From Rhodoferax sp. (lineage in GTDB: Bacteria > Pseudomonadota > Gammaproteobacteria > Burkholderiales > Burkholderiaceae_C), in contig NZ_JABBPD010000008.1 in assembly GCF_012927445.1 (NCBI RefSeq), forward strand, positions 552,925-616,924: a stretch of DNA of 64,000 nucleotides. The letters are read 5' to 3'. Both the position numbers and the translations under genes were made by a program. Numbering within the stretch: position 1 is the stretch's first letter; each line of letters opens with the position of its first letter. Below the pieces are notes generated by a model that worked only from the letters and a program-made list of their open reading frames with translations, was not told where the DNA came from and ran no database searches. Shown one piece after another: positions 18,584-27,679 of the stretch.

Positions 18584-19723
18584 TCAACTGAAAAAACTTT
18601 TCAAGCGGTTGGTCCAGCTGTCCCCGGTTGGCGAATGCTTGCTGCCACCCTTTTTCAAGGATTCATCCAGTTCGCGCAGCAGTTTGCGCTGGTGTTCGCT
18701 CAGCTTGACGGGCGTCTCCACTGAAATATGGCAGTACAGGTCGCCCGGATAGCTGGCGCGCACGCCCTTGATACCTTTGCCACGCAGCCGGAATTGCTTG
18801 CCGGTTTGCGTGCCTTCGGGAATATCAATCGCGGCTTTGCCGGCCAGTGTGGGCACATCAATTTCACCGCCCAACGAGGCCGTGACGATGCTGATGGGCA
18901 CCGAGCAATGAATGTCATCGCCATCGCGCTCGAAAATATCGTGCTTTTTCAGGCGGATTTCGATGTACAGATCACCGGCCGGGCCGCCATTGGTGCCCGG
19001 TTCGCCGTTACCCGCGCTGCGAATGCGCATGCCGCCGTCAATGCCCGCCGGAATTTTGACTTCCAGTGTTTTCTGTTTCTTGAGCTTGCCTTGCCCGTGG
19101 CAGGCCGTACAAGGCTCAGGAATCACCTTGCCGGTGCCTCGGCAGGTGGGACAAGTTTGCTGCACACTGAAAAAGCCCTGGCGCATCTGCACCGAGCCCG
19201 AGCCCGTGCAAGTGGCGCAGGTCTTGGCTTGGGTGCCGGGTTTGGCGCCACTGCCGTGGCAAATGTCGCACACGTCCCAACTGGGAATGCGAATCTGGGC
19301 ATCCTTGCCCCGCGCCGCTTCTTCCAGTGTTATTTCCATGGCATAGCTCAGGTCGCTGCCACGGAACACCTGTCGTCCGCCGCCCGGACGCCCGCGCTGC
19401 TGGCCAAACATATCGCCAAAAATATCGCCGAAAGCTTCAGCAAAGCCGCCATAACCTTCACCGCCTGGAGCACCCGGGCCACGCATATTGGGGTCGACGC
19501 CCGCATGGCCATGCTGGTCGTAGGCCGCGCGTTTTTGCGGGTCCGAAAGCATTTCGTAGGCTTCCTTGGACTCTTTGAATTTTTCTTCGGCTGCTTTGGA
19601 GGCATCACCCTGATTGCGGTCAGGGTGATGCTTCATCGCGTGTTTGCGATATGCCTTTTTGATTTCTTCGTCAGAAGCGTTTTTGGGAACGCCTAAAACT
19701 TCGTAGTAGTCTCTTTTAGCCAT
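18584..19723 (-). CDS. dnaJ: chaperone protein DnaJ
   Basis: 379 residues, the usual length. The J domain has HPD at 33-35, followed by a Gly/Phe-rich linker. Four CxxCxGxG zinc repeats are present ([32 protein letters not shown]), then the substrate-binding C-terminal domains. DnaJ stimulates DnaK ATP hydrolysis and presents unfolded clients. It is the last gene of grpE-dnaK-dnaJ; a strong hairpin lies between dnaK and dnaJ. Confidence 0.98.
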   Translation of the reverse strand: MAKRDYYEVLGVPKNASDEEIKKAYRKHAMKHHPDRNQGDASKAAEEKFKESKEAYEMLSDPQKRAAYDQHGHAGVDPNMRGPGAPGGEGYGGFAEAFGDIFGDMFGQQRGRPGGGRQVFRGSDLSYAMEITLEEAARGKDAQIRIPSWDVCDICHGSGAKPGTQAKTCATCTGSGSVQMRQGFFSVQQTCPTCRGTGKVIPEPCTACHGQGKLKKQKTLEVKIPAGIDGGMRIRSAGNGEPGTNGGPAGDLYIEIRLKKHDIFERDGDDIHCSVPISIVTASLGGEIDVPTLAGKAAIDIPEGTQTGKQFRLRGKGIKGVRASYPGDLYCHISVETPVKLSEHQRKLLRELDESLKKGGSKHSPTGDSWTNRLKSFFS

Positions 19724-19752
19724 GTTCTTTCAGTACCCGGTTTCAATACAAA

Positions 19753-19787
19753 CGCCGCGTTGAACATATGGGATGTTCAACGCGGCG
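19753..19787 (-). promoter_or_regulatory. perfect 14-bp hairpin between dnaK and dnaJ
   Basis: CGCCGCGTTGAACA pairs exactly with TGTTCAACGCGGCG around a 7-base loop. The T-run expected for an intrinsic terminator is weak (GTTTGTATT on the minus strand). It could be a partial terminator or mRNA stabiliser that makes dnaJ less abundant than dnaK. Confidence 0.7.
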
Positions 19788-19814
19788 CGTATTAACAGTG
19801 TTCAGCGCAAGTGC

Positions 19815-21764
19815 TTAACCCTTTTTGACTTCTTTCACTTCGGCGTCGACGATGTTGTCGTCGTCTGCGTGTGTTGATGCGCCCTGCGCGCCCGCTGCAC
19901 CAGCGTCGCCACCGGGTGCCGCTTCGGCTGCTTGCTTGGCTTGCATGTCGGCGTACATCTTTTCGCCCAGCTTTTGCCTGACGGTCATCAAAGCGGTGCT
20001 TTTCTCTTCAATCGCAGCCTTGTCGTCGCCTTTAAGGGCTTCTTCAAGATCCTTGATCGCGGCTTCAATGTTTTCCTTTTCGCCGGCATCGAGCTTGTCA
20101 CCGTATTCGGTCAAGCTCTTCTTGACACTGTGCACGCTGGCATCGGCCTGGTTCTTGACCTGCACCAACTCAACTTTTTTCTTGTCGTCAGCGGCGTTGA
20201 GTTCAGCGTCTTTCACCATTTGCTGAATCTCTGCTTCACTCAAACCGGTATTCGCTTTGATGGTGATTTTGTTTTCTTTGCCGGTGCCTTTGTCTTTGGC
20301 GCCGACGTGCAAGATGCCATTGGCGTCGATGTCAAACGACACTTCAATTTGAGGCGTGCCGCGTGATGAAGGAGGAATACCTTCCAGATTGAACTCGCCC
20401 AGCATCTTGTTGCCAGCGGCGATTTCACGCTCACCCTGGAACACCTTGATGGTCACAGCGGGCTGGTTGTCTTCGGCCGTCGAGAACGTTTGTGCAAACT
20501 TGGTCGGGATGGTCGTGTTCTTGGTGATCATCTTGGTCATGACACCACCCATGGTTTCAATGCCCAGACTCAACGGTGTCACGTCGAGCAGCAACACGTC
20601 TTTGCGCTCACCCGACAACACCTGACCTTGAATCGCGGCGCCCACGGCCACGGCTTCGTCCGGGTTCACGTCCTTGCGGGGTTCCTTGCCAAACAATTCC
20701 TTGACCTTTTCTTGCACCTTGGGCATGCGGGTCATGCCGCCGACCAGAATCACGTCATGAATATCGGCCACGTTCACGCCGGCATCCTTGATCGCGGTGC
20801 GGCAAGGCGCAATGGTGCGTTCAATCAACTCTTCCACCAGGGACTCAAGCTTGGCCCGGGTGAGCTTGATGCTCAAATGCTTGGGACCTGAGGCATCAGC
20901 GGTCACGTAGGGCAGGTTGATGTCAGTCTGTGAGCTGCTGGACAGTTCAATCTTGGCCTTTTCAGCGGCTTCTTTCAGGCGCTGCAGGGCCAGCACGTCT
21001 TTGCCCAGATCAACGCCTTGCTCTTTCTTGAACTCACCAATGATGAAGTCGATGATGCGCTGGTCGAAATCTTCGCCACCCAAGAAGGTGTCGCCGTTGG
21101 TGGAGAGCACTTCAAACTGCTTTTCGCCATCGACGTCGGCGATTTCGATGATGGACACGTCAAACGTGCCGCCACCCAAGTCATAAACGGCAATCTTGCG
21201 GTCGCCCTTTTCATTTTTGTCCAGACCGTAGGCCAGGGCCGCAGCAGTGGGTTCATTGATGATGCGCTTGACATCCAGGCCCGCAATGCGGCCGGCATCT
21301 TTGGTGGCTTGGCGTTGTGCGTCGTTGAAGTAGGCCGGCACGGTGATGACGGCTTCGGTCACTTCTTCGCCGAGATAGTCTTCGGCTGTTTTCTTCATCT
21401 TGCGCAGCACGTCGGCGCTGACCTGCTGGGGGGCCATCCGGTTGCCGCGAACTTCGACCCATGCGTCGCCATTGTCAGCGGCCGCAATTTTGTAAGGCAT
21501 CAGATCGATGTCTTTTTGCACTTCTTTTTCAGCAAACTTGCGCCCAATCAGGCGCTTGACCGCGTAGAGTGTATTTCTGGGATTGGTCACGGCCTGGCGT
21601 TTGGCCGATGCACCGACCAGCACTTCGCCATCTTCCTGGTAAGCAATGATGGACGGCGTGGTGCGCGCACCTTCAGAGTTTTCGATGACCTTGGGCGTGT
21701 TGCCCTCCATGATGGCCACGCAACTGTTGGTGGTACCCAGATCGATGCCGATGATTCTTCCCAT
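19815..21764 (-). CDS. dnaK: chaperone protein DnaK (Hsp70)
   Basis: 649 residues from ATG 21764, which is preceded by a GGAG site; the frame open to 21827 is an untranslated leader. It begins [20 protein letters not shown]. The nucleotide-binding domain has [18 protein letters not shown] and [14 protein letters not shown]. The linker [13 protein letters not shown] leads into the substrate-binding domain, and the tail ends [16 protein letters not shown]. It is the central Hsp70, working with the adjacent DnaJ and GrpE. Confidence 0.99.
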   Translation of the reverse strand: MGRIIGIDLGTTNSCVAIMEGNTPKVIENSEGARTTPSIIAYQEDGEVLVGASAKRQAVTNPRNTLYAVKRLIGRKFAEKEVQKDIDLMPYKIAAADNGDAWVEVRGNRMAPQQVSADVLRKMKKTAEDYLGEEVTEAVITVPAYFNDAQRQATKDAGRIAGLDVKRIINEPTAAALAYGLDKNEKGDRKIAVYDLGGGTFDVSIIEIADVDGEKQFEVLSTNGDTFLGGEDFDQRIIDFIIGEFKKEQGVDLGKDVLALQRLKEAAEKAKIELSSSSQTDINLPYVTADASGPKHLSIKLTRAKLESLVEELIERTIAPCRTAIKDAGVNVADIHDVILVGGMTRMPKVQEKVKELFGKEPRKDVNPDEAVAVGAAIQGQVLSGERKDVLLLDVTPLSLGIETMGGVMTKMITKNTTIPTKFAQTFSTAEDNQPAVTIKVFQGEREIAAGNKMLGEFNLEGIPPSSRGTPQIEVSFDIDANGILHVGAKDKGTGKENKITIKANTGLSEAEIQQMVKDAELNAADDKKKVELVQVKNQADASVHSVKKSLTEYGDKLDAGEKENIEAAIKDLEEALKGDDKAAIEEKSTALMTVRQKLGEKMYADMQAKQAAEAAPGGDAGAAGAQGASTHADDDNIVDAEVKEVKKG

Positions 21765-21793
21765 GATTAACTCCAGTTTTTTAGATGTTTTTA

Positions 21794-21821
21794 ACTTGCG
21801 GATAACTCGAAATTTTTCAAG
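21794..21821 (-). promoter_or_regulatory. possible sigma-32 promoter upstream of dnaK
   Basis: Minus strand shows CTTGAAA (21821-21815), a perfect heat-shock -35, then 13 bases, then CCGCAAGT, a weak match to CCCCATnT. Confidence 0.35.
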
Positions 21822-21833
21822 TTGCAATAATGA

Positions 21834-22394
21834 TTATTTTGGCGCGGCGACGGTAACCAGTGCCGGACGCAGTACGCGGTCGGCAATCGAATAGCCTTTT
21901 TGCAGCACTGTCACCACCGTGTTGGCTTCCAACTCCGAGGGCACCACGCTGATGGCCTGGTGCTGGTGGGGGTCAAATTTGGTGCCAGCGGCGGGATTGA
22001 TGGAAATCACCTTGTTGCGCTCCAGCGCGGCAAGCAACTGCCGCAACGTCGCCTGGGCGCCTTCGCGAACCTGCTCGATGCTGGCGTCCTTGATGATCAG
22101 TCCGGCCTCCAGACTGTCCGCGACGGGCAGCAGGCTTTCGGCGAAGCTTTCCACCGCAAACTTGCGGGCTTTGGAGATTTCTTCTTCAGCCCGGCGACGG
22201 GCATTATCAGCCTCGGCTTTGGCCCGAAGAAACTGATCTGCGAGATCGGCGCTTTTGGCCTGCAATTCAGTCAAATCGGCCTGCGCCCGCGACAAGGCAT
22301 CAGTCTCTTGTGCGGCCTGGGCGGCGACCATCTCTTCGGTGCTCTTGTAGCCGGTGGAAGTTGGGTTAGTTGGGGTTTGATTGGTTTCAGACAT
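21834..22394 (-). CDS. grpE: nucleotide exchange factor GrpE
   Basis: 186 residues. A Thr/Gln-rich disordered N-terminus is followed by a long coiled coil ([37 protein letters not shown]) and the conserved beta-domain end [24 protein letters not shown] and [10 protein letters not shown]. GrpE is the homodimeric ADP-release factor for DnaK and a thermosensor in several bacteria. It is first in the operon, 69 bases before dnaK. Confidence 0.97.
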   Translation of the reverse strand: MSETNQTPTNPTSTGYKSTEEMVAAQAAQETDALSRAQADLTELQAKSADLADQFLRAKAEADNARRRAEEEISKARKFAVESFAESLLPVADSLEAGLIIKDASIEQVREGAQATLRQLLAALERNKVISINPAAGTKFDPHQHQAISVVPSELEANTVVTVLQKGYSIADRVLRPALVTVAAPK

Positions 22395-22428
22395 GCGTAT
22401 AAGCCAAATTTCAAGTACTAAGCCCGCT

Positions 22429-22456
22429 AGTTGGGGGTGTTGGCAGACAATTCAAG
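22429..22456 (-). promoter_or_regulatory. possible sigma-32 promoter upstream of grpE
   Basis: Minus strand: CTTGAAT (22456-22450), 12 bases, then CCCCCAACT, resembling CTTGAAA-N11-16-CCCCATnT. It lies about 35 bases before the grpE ATG. Confidence 0.5.
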
Positions 22457-22465
22457 AGTACGTAC

Positions 22466-22496
22466 TAAAAATCACCCGGGCGCTTCGCCGGGCGAT
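22466..22496 (-). terminator. terminator of the FKBP isomerase gene
   Basis: Minus strand: ATCGCCCGG and CCGGGTGAT pair around a short GC inner stem, followed by TTTTTAG. It begins about 25 bases after the FKBP stop. Confidence 0.85.
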
Positions 22497-22522
22497 ACAG
22501 TACGCACGTTGCAACGCGGTGC

Positions 22523-22876
22523 TTACTTTGACACGCCCAGCAGTTCAACGTCAAATTTCAAGGTGGCGTTCGGTGGAATTACACCGCCGGCGCCGCGGGC
22601 GCCATAACCCAGTGCTGCCGGGATGATGAGGGTGCGCGCACCGCCAACCAGCATGCCTGCCACACCTTCGTCCCAGCCGCGAATCACCATGCCAGCGCCC
22701 AGCGAAAAGACAAATGGGTCACCCCGGTCTTTGCTGGAGTCGAACTTGACGCCTTGCACGCCGTCGTTGTAGAGCCAGCCCGTGTAGTGAACGGTGACGC
22801 TTTTGCCCTTGGTCGCTTCGGTACCCGTGCCGATAACGGTATCTTCATATTGCAGGCCGGAGGCGGTGGTAGTCAT
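22523..22876 (-). CDS. FKBP-type peptidyl-prolyl cis-trans isomerase
   Basis: 117 residues consisting of a single FKBP domain without a signal peptide, so cytoplasmic. Family features are VTVHYTGWLYNDG, KFDSSKDRGDPFVFSLG, VIRGWDEGVAGM and ALGYGARGAGGVIPPNATL, which include the FK506-pocket Tyr, Asp, Trp and Ile-type positions. It has its own terminator before the chaperone operon. Its neighbourhood suggests a folding role. Confidence 0.95.
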   Translation of the reverse strand: MTTTASGLQYEDTVIGTGTEATKGKSVTVHYTGWLYNDGVQGVKFDSSKDRGDPFVFSLGAGMVIRGWDEGVAGMLVGGARTLIIPAALGYGARGAGGVIPPNATLKFDVELLGVSK

Positions 22877-22889
22877 GTTGAATTCCTTG

Positions 22890-22937
22890 TTTGCTATTAA
22901 ATAGATAGCTGGGTGCGCTCGTTGGACAAGGGCTATA
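22890..22937 (+). repeat. dispersed repeat, second subfamily, upstream of the FKBP gene
   Basis: TTGCTATTAAATAGATAGCT ... GCGCTCGTTGGACAAGGGC. Confidence 0.65.
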
Positions 22938-23111
22938 CCCAGAAAACGTTAAATTATGCCAGCAGACCATGGCCGCCAACGTTTCCAAACGTTGCAAGCA
23001 GCCGTTCTGTGGCTTGAAAAGCGGCGTCAAAAAAAAGACAGGACTGACCTGTCTTCTGGACGCTGAACCCCACATCCCGCTTATTTTCGAGGCGAGATGA
23101 CTGGCGGTTAA

Positions 23112-23423
23112 TCAGGGCGTCTTTTTGACCTGACTGGCGGCCCATTTGGCGGCAAATGCCGGCAGGTCAGCGAGCCGTTTGAGCAGGTCCGCGCCCAAAG
23201 TGGTCACAACGTAACCGTCGGTGCCATGCGTGACCAGACCCGCTTCGCGCAATTCCTTGATGCGGGTGTTCAGTGTGTTGGGGGTAATGCTTCCGACACT
23301 GTCTTGCAGCAATCGAAAGGTCTGGGCGTGTCCGTCTTTCAGAGCCCACAGTACCCGGATTGCGTAACGCGACTCCAGTAGCCCAAGCAGTTGACCGATT
23401 GCGGCATTTTCTTTGGAACTCAT
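23112..23423 (-). CDS. HxlR/PadR-like winged-helix transcriptional regulator
   Basis: 103 residues from ATG 23423, chosen because AGGAGAG lies 6-12 bases upstream. The sequence ESRYAIRVLWALKDGHAQTF, NTLNTRIKELREAGLV and YVVTTLGADLLKRLADL reads as a winged helix-turn-helix of the HxlR type, including the wing and the LxxLxxL dimer helix. The conserved HxlR N-terminal cysteine is absent, so thiol sensing is unlikely. No target gene is evident; both neighbours are separately transcribed. Confidence 0.78.
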   Translation of the reverse strand: MSSKENAAIGQLLGLLESRYAIRVLWALKDGHAQTFRLLQDSVGSITPNTLNTRIKELREAGLVTHGTDGYVVTTLGADLLKRLADLPAFAAKWAASQVKKTP

Positions 23424-23683
23424 TAAACGACTCTCCTGAAAGCATTGATTGATCACCGGGACGTTTTAACTTGGACGTTGCATCAGTCTTTGATACTTCC
23501 AGTTTCCGGTACGGCACGAAACTATAGCGCAGTTTCGTGCCTGCTACAAGTTTCATAGCTGTGATAGCCGTCAATATAGTGGTTGCAGCCCTCTTTTTCT
23601 TAATTTTTCCCCTTGTCAGGGGTCCCCGGGACTGCTAAGGTGAAGTGCTGGTCAATGTGGCCAGTGGCGTTTTTGGAGCGTTT

Positions 23684-23971
23684 ATGGTTCTCAATTTTGA
23701 GCAAATTCACAACTATTACGAACGGCTGGTCTTTGAAGAGGTGGCCCGGCTGACTGAGTCGCATCCGAATTTCACTTCTGACATGCTGGCCGATGTGGCC
23801 TGCGTCGCGCTGAACCGCTTGCCTGCCCGGTATGTCCGGCACGATGTGGACATGATGTTTTACCTGACGGAACAGGAACGCCACGCCATAGAACAATCGA
23901 TGGAAGAAGGGCTGGCGTTTGCATTTGCTTTCGTCGGCGAGCGCGCTGCCCGCCGACTTGCGCTGGGCTGA
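23684..23971 (+). CDS. ComFB-family (late competence development) protein
   Basis: 95 residues from ATG 23684 with GGAG 8-11 bases upstream. Motifs NYYERLVFEEV, DMLADVACVALNRLPARYVRHDVDMMFYLTEQER match the ComFB family, including the conserved Cys/Ala-Leu-Asn-Leu-Pro-x-x-Tyr stretch. Members lie downstream of competence or signalling functions and some bind cyclic dinucleotides; whether this one does cannot be read directly. It stops 25 bases before the PhoD start. Confidence 0.8.
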   Translation: MVLNFEQIHNYYERLVFEEVARLTESHPNFTSDMLADVACVALNRLPARYVRHDVDMMFYLTEQERHAIEQSMEEGLAFAFAFVGERAARRLALG

Positions 23972-23996
23972 GCGCATTCGCGCAGTTCACCCCTCC

Positions 23997-25592
23997 ATGA
24001 CCGATCCTGATTGGCTGAACCGCCGCCGTCTGCTCCAGCTGGCCAGCGTCAGTGCGGTTGCTTTGTGGTTACCGCGCAGCGCGTGCAGCCAGCCCCGTTT
24101 TTCCAGCAATCCGTTCGCCCTGGGCGTGGCCAGTGGGTCGCCCCTGCACGACTCGGTGGTGTTGTGGACGCGCTTGTTACTGAATAGTCTCCACCGCGGT
24201 CAGACTGCTGTCACGGTACGCTGGGAGATGGCGCATGACGAAAAATTCACCCACCTCGTGCAAAGTGGCCAGTCGCTGGCAAGCGCCGAGTTGGCGCATT
24301 CGGTGCATGTGGAGGTGGCCGGTCTGGAGGCTGACCGCTGGTACTTTTACCGCTTCATGGCGGGCGATGCCGTTAGCCCGGTGGGGCGCACACGAACCTT
24401 TCCGCAACCGGATGCCGTGGTGAACCGACTGCGGCTGGGTTACGCCTCCTGTCAAAAATGGGAGGATGGCTATTTCACCGCCTGGCGGCACATGCGGCAA
24501 GAAAACCTCGACGCGGTGATGTTTCTGGGCGACTACATTTATGAATACCCGGCCAAATACAGCAAAGTACGCACGCCTTCCGGCGGCTGGGTGCGGAGTC
24601 TGGATGACTACCGCCAGCGTTATGCCTTGTACAAGGGCGATGCGGATTTGCAGGCCATGCATGCGGCCTGTCCCTGGCTGATGACGTGGGACGACCATGA
24701 GGTGCAGAACGACTATGCCGGGTTGCAGGCGGGCAACAGCGGTTTGACGGACCCATCTTCACCGGCTGATTTTTTGGCACGGCGGGCGGCGGCCTACCAA
24801 GCCTATTACGAACACATGCCGCTTCGCGCTGCGGTATTGACCCAAGCCCTTGCGGGACTGGCGCGTGGCGCAGAAATGCGCATTTATTCCCGTTTGCAGT
24901 ATGGCCAGTTGGCGGCGTTGTATTTGCTGGATGCCCGGCAATACAAAGACCCGCAGGTCTGCAACAAGGGCGGTGCAATGGGCTCCAGCACCTTGAATCC
25001 GGCCCAGTGCCCGGCATGGAACGACCCGAAGCGCAGTTTGTTGGGCCGGCAGCAGGAGCGTTGGCTGGTTGACGAATTTGCCAAAACCAAGTCGCGTGAA
25101 ACGGGCTGGAATGTGCTCGGCCAGCCCACTTTGTTTGGTCAACGAGATTTAAAAATTGGCCCCGGACAGTCGCTTTGGAATGACGGCTGGGATGGCTACA
25201 CCGCCGCGCGCAGCCGGGTGACGGATGCCTTGCGCCAGCACGCGGTGACTAACCCGGTGTTGCTGGGCGGCGATGTGCATGAAAACTGGGTCGGCCACGT
25301 CAAAGCCGATTACGCAGACCCCAACAGTGCCAGCGTGGGCGTTGAGTTTTGCGGTACCAGCATCACGTCGCGTTCCAGCGGCAGCGCCAAACTAGCCGAA
25401 CGACTGGCTGAAAATCCGCATTTTGTATTTGCCGACGCACAGCGCAAAGGTTATGGCGTGGTGGAGTTCACGCCCCGCCAGCTCACCACCACCTTGCGGG
25501 TGGTTGATGACGTGACGCGTCAGGACACCCGGATTGAAACCCTGGCCCGCTTTACCGTGCAGGCCGGGCAGCCTGTGGTGGAGCGGGCCTGA
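23997..25592 (+). CDS. alkaline phosphatase D family protein (PhoD-like), Tat-exported
   Basis: 531 residues from ATG 23997. The N-terminus has a twin-arginine signal (NRRRLLQLASVSAVALWLPR). A PhoD_N Ig-like domain (FALGVASGSPLHDSVVLWTR) precedes the metallophosphatase with RLGYASCQ, VMFLGDYIYEY, MTWDDHEVQNDYAG and LLGGDVHENWVGHV. It is predicted to act in the periplasm as a phosphodiesterase/phosphomonoesterase using Fe and Ca. The longer frame (23919) overlaps the ComFB gene and has no export signal at its start. Confidence 0.93.
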   Translation: MTDPDWLNRRRLLQLASVSAVALWLPRSACSQPRFSSNPFALGVASGSPLHDSVVLWTRLLLNSLHRGQTAVTVRWEMAHDEKFTHLVQSGQSLASAELAHSVHVEVAGLEADRWYFYRFMAGDAVSPVGRTRTFPQPDAVVNRLRLGYASCQKWEDGYFTAWRHMRQENLDAVMFLGDYIYEYPAKYSKVRTPSGGWVRSLDDYRQRYALYKGDADLQAMHAACPWLMTWDDHEVQNDYAGLQAGNSGLTDPSSPADFLARRAAAYQAYYEHMPLRAAVLTQALAGLARGAEMRIYSRLQYGQLAALYLLDARQYKDPQVCNKGGAMGSSTLNPAQCPAWNDPKRSLLGRQQERWLVDEFAKTKSRETGWNVLGQPTLFGQRDLKIGPGQSLWNDGWDGYTAARSRVTDALRQHAVTNPVLLGGDVHENWVGHVKADYADPNSASVGVEFCGTSITSRSSGSAKLAERLAENPHFVFADAQRKGYGVVEFTPRQLTTTLRVVDDVTRQDTRIETLARFTVQAGQPVVERA

Positions 25593-25601
25593 GCCCGGCA
25601 A

Positions 25602-26879
25602 TTAAACCGCTGCCAGCGCCTGTTCCAGGTCTTCCAGCAGGTCGTCAATATGCTCAATACCCACGGACAAGCGCACCATGTCGGGTTTCACGCCGGCTTT
25701 GGCCAATTCGGCCGGGCTAAGTTGGCGGTGCGTGGTGGAGGCGGGATGGCAGGCGAGTGATTTGGCGTCGCCAATATTGACCAGCCGGGTGAACAGCTTG
25801 AGCGCATCCTGAAAGCGGGCACCGGCTTCCAGGCTGTCGCTGGCTTTCAGTCCAAAACTGATGATGCCCGAGGCGCGACCGCCCATGTATTTCTGCACCA
25901 GCGCATGGTCCACATGGTCTGGCAGACCGGCGTAGTTGACCCAACCCACTTTGGCGTGCGACTGCAGGTGCTGGGCTACTTTGAGGGCGTTGTCGCAAAT
26001 GCGGTCCATGCGCAAGGCCAGCGTTTCAATGCCTTGCAGAATCTGGAAGGCGGCCATGGCGCTCAAGGCGGCACCCATATTGCGCAACGGCACCACGCGG
26101 GCGCGGCCAATGTAGGCGGCAGCGCCCAGTGCTTCGGTGTAGACCACGCCGTGGTAGCTCACATCGGGTTCGTTCAAGCGCTTGAAGCGTTCTTTGTGGT
26201 CGGCCCACGGGAACTTGCCGGAGTCCACGATGGCGCCGCCAATCGTGGTGCCGTGGCCGCCGAGGTATTTGGTCAGAGAATGCACCACGATGTCGGCGCC
26301 ATGCTCGAACGGGCGGCACAAATACGGGCTGGCCACGGTGTTGTCCACGATCAGCGGCACGCCATGGGCATGGGCGACTTCAGCCAGTGCCGCCAGGTCG
26401 GTGACGTTGCCCAGCGGGTTGCCCACCGATTCGCAAAACACCGCCTTGGTGCGGCTGTCGATCAGCTTGGCAAACGAGGCCGGATCGCGGTAATCGGCAA
26501 AACGCACCTCAATGCCCATTTGCGGGAAGGTGTGGGCAAACAGGTTGTAGGTGCCGCCGTACAGTGTGGACGCCGACACGATGTTGTCGCCCGCTTCGGT
26601 GATGGTTTGAATCGCATAGGCGATGGCCGACATGCCGGAGGCCACGGCCAGCGCGCCAATGCCGCCTTCCAGCGCTGCCACGCGGGCTTCCAGCACTGCG
26701 TTGGTCGGGTTCATGATGCGGCTGTAAATGTTGCCGGCCACTTTCAGGTCGAACAAGTCAGCGCCATGCTGGGTGCTGTCAAAGGCGAAGGCCACGGTCT
26801 GGTAAATCGGCACCGCCACCGCTTTGGTGGTGGGGTCAGGCGTGTAGCCGGCGTGGACGGCCAGGGTTTCGATTCTCAT
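25602..26879 (-). CDS. metY: O-acetylhomoserine sulfhydrylase-type Cys/Met metabolism PLP enzyme
   Basis: 425 residues, the length of MetY-like enzymes. It begins IETLAVHAGYTPDPTTKAVAVPIYQT, has the glycine-rich ALEGGIGALAVASGMSAI, the PLP-lysine region IVVHSLTKYLGGHGTTIGGAIV, and the C-terminal SLACHPASTTHRQLS. The reaction is O-acetylhomoserine plus sulfide to homocysteine. The family includes close paralogues, but length and motifs favour MetY. It precedes serB-oriented genes on the same strand. Confidence 0.92.
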   Translation of the reverse strand: MRIETLAVHAGYTPDPTTKAVAVPIYQTVAFAFDSTQHGADLFDLKVAGNIYSRIMNPTNAVLEARVAALEGGIGALAVASGMSAIAYAIQTITEAGDNIVSASTLYGGTYNLFAHTFPQMGIEVRFADYRDPASFAKLIDSRTKAVFCESVGNPLGNVTDLAALAEVAHAHGVPLIVDNTVASPYLCRPFEHGADIVVHSLTKYLGGHGTTIGGAIVDSGKFPWADHKERFKRLNEPDVSYHGVVYTEALGAAAYIGRARVVPLRNMGAALSAMAAFQILQGIETLALRMDRICDNALKVAQHLQSHAKVGWVNYAGLPDHVDHALVQKYMGGRASGIISFGLKASDSLEAGARFQDALKLFTRLVNIGDAKSLACHPASTTHRQLSPAELAKAGVKPDMVRLSVGIEHIDDLLEDLEQALAAV

Positions 26880-26907
26880 GGGTCTTGTCTCCCGTAAAAA
26901 AGGGATC

Positions 26908-27618
26908 TTAGTTGAGCACTTCCAGCAGCCGGTCCAGCCCGCCGCTGTTGATGGCGACCATCGCCTGTTCGCGTACTTTGGGTTTGGCGTGGTAAGCCAC
27001 CGACAAACCGGCTTCTTTCATCATGGGCAGGTCATTGGCGCCATCACCCATGGCGATGGTTTGTTGCGGCGTGATACCGAGCTGGGCGCAGGTCTCCAGC
27101 AGCATCTTGCGTTTTTCGGCGCCGTCGCAAATATCGCCCCAGGGTTGATCGATCATGCGGCCGGTCAACTCACCACCATGGACCTCCAGCACGTTGGAGC
27201 GGGTGTAATCAATGTCCAGCCGGTCGCGCACCCGGTCGGCAAAAAACGTGAAGCCGCCCGACACCAGCAGCACTTTCAGGCCGGCTTTTTTGCAGGTCGC
27301 CACCAGTTCCGCCGCGCCGGGGTTGAGTTGCAGACGCTGCGCGTAAACCTCTTCCATGCTGGCCAGGCTGACGCCTTTGAGCAACGCTACGCGCTGGCGC
27401 AGGCTTTCCTTGAAATCAGCAATTTCGCCGCGCATGGTGGCCTCGGTGATGGCCGCTACTTCCGCCTTGCGGCCGACCGCATCGGCAATCTCGTCCACAC
27501 ACTCGATGTTGATGAGGGTCGAGTCCATGTCGAAGGCGATGAGTTTGAAGTCAGCCAGGCGCAAAGGAGGGGTGAAGCCTTGAAGGACGAGGCCGGGGGA
27601 GAGTTCGGTGGCTTGCAT
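26908..27618 (-). CDS. serB: phosphoserine phosphatase
   Basis: 236 residues of a HAD phosphatase with the DxDx[TV] motif in LIAFDMDSTLINIECVDE, motif II VLLVSGGFTFF and motif IV AMGDGANDLPMMKEAG. It makes L-serine from phosphoserine. The N-terminus is short; the ACT domain of longer SerB proteins is absent. A dispersed repeat copy lies just upstream of its start. Confidence 0.94.
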   Translation of the reverse strand: MQATELSPGLVLQGFTPPLRLADFKLIAFDMDSTLINIECVDEIADAVGRKAEVAAITEATMRGEIADFKESLRQRVALLKGVSLASMEEVYAQRLQLNPGAAELVATCKKAGLKVLLVSGGFTFFADRVRDRLDIDYTRSNVLEVHGGELTGRMIDQPWGDICDGAEKRKMLLETCAQLGITPQQTIAMGDGANDLPMMKEAGLSVAYHAKPKVREQAMVAINSGGLDRLLEVLN

Positions 27619-27630
27619 GGGGAATAAATT

Positions 27631-27676
27631 TACTATTGTTTTGATAGCTGCTTGCGCAATGAATACGGGGGCTAGA
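27631..27676 (+). repeat. dispersed repeat copy (left flank of type III RM module)
   Basis: TACTATTGTTTTGATAGCTG begins a 46-base unit ending GGGGGCTAGA. It matches the copy at 32,668-32,713 at about 42 of 46 positions in the same orientation. Confidence 0.85.
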
Positions 27677-27679
27677 TGC

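Noticed and set aside
26880..26907. SAM or other riboswitch before metY
   Set aside because: Only 28 bases separate serB and metY; no room or structure for a riboswitch on the leftward strand beyond the serB-side sequence, and none is seen upstream of 26,879.
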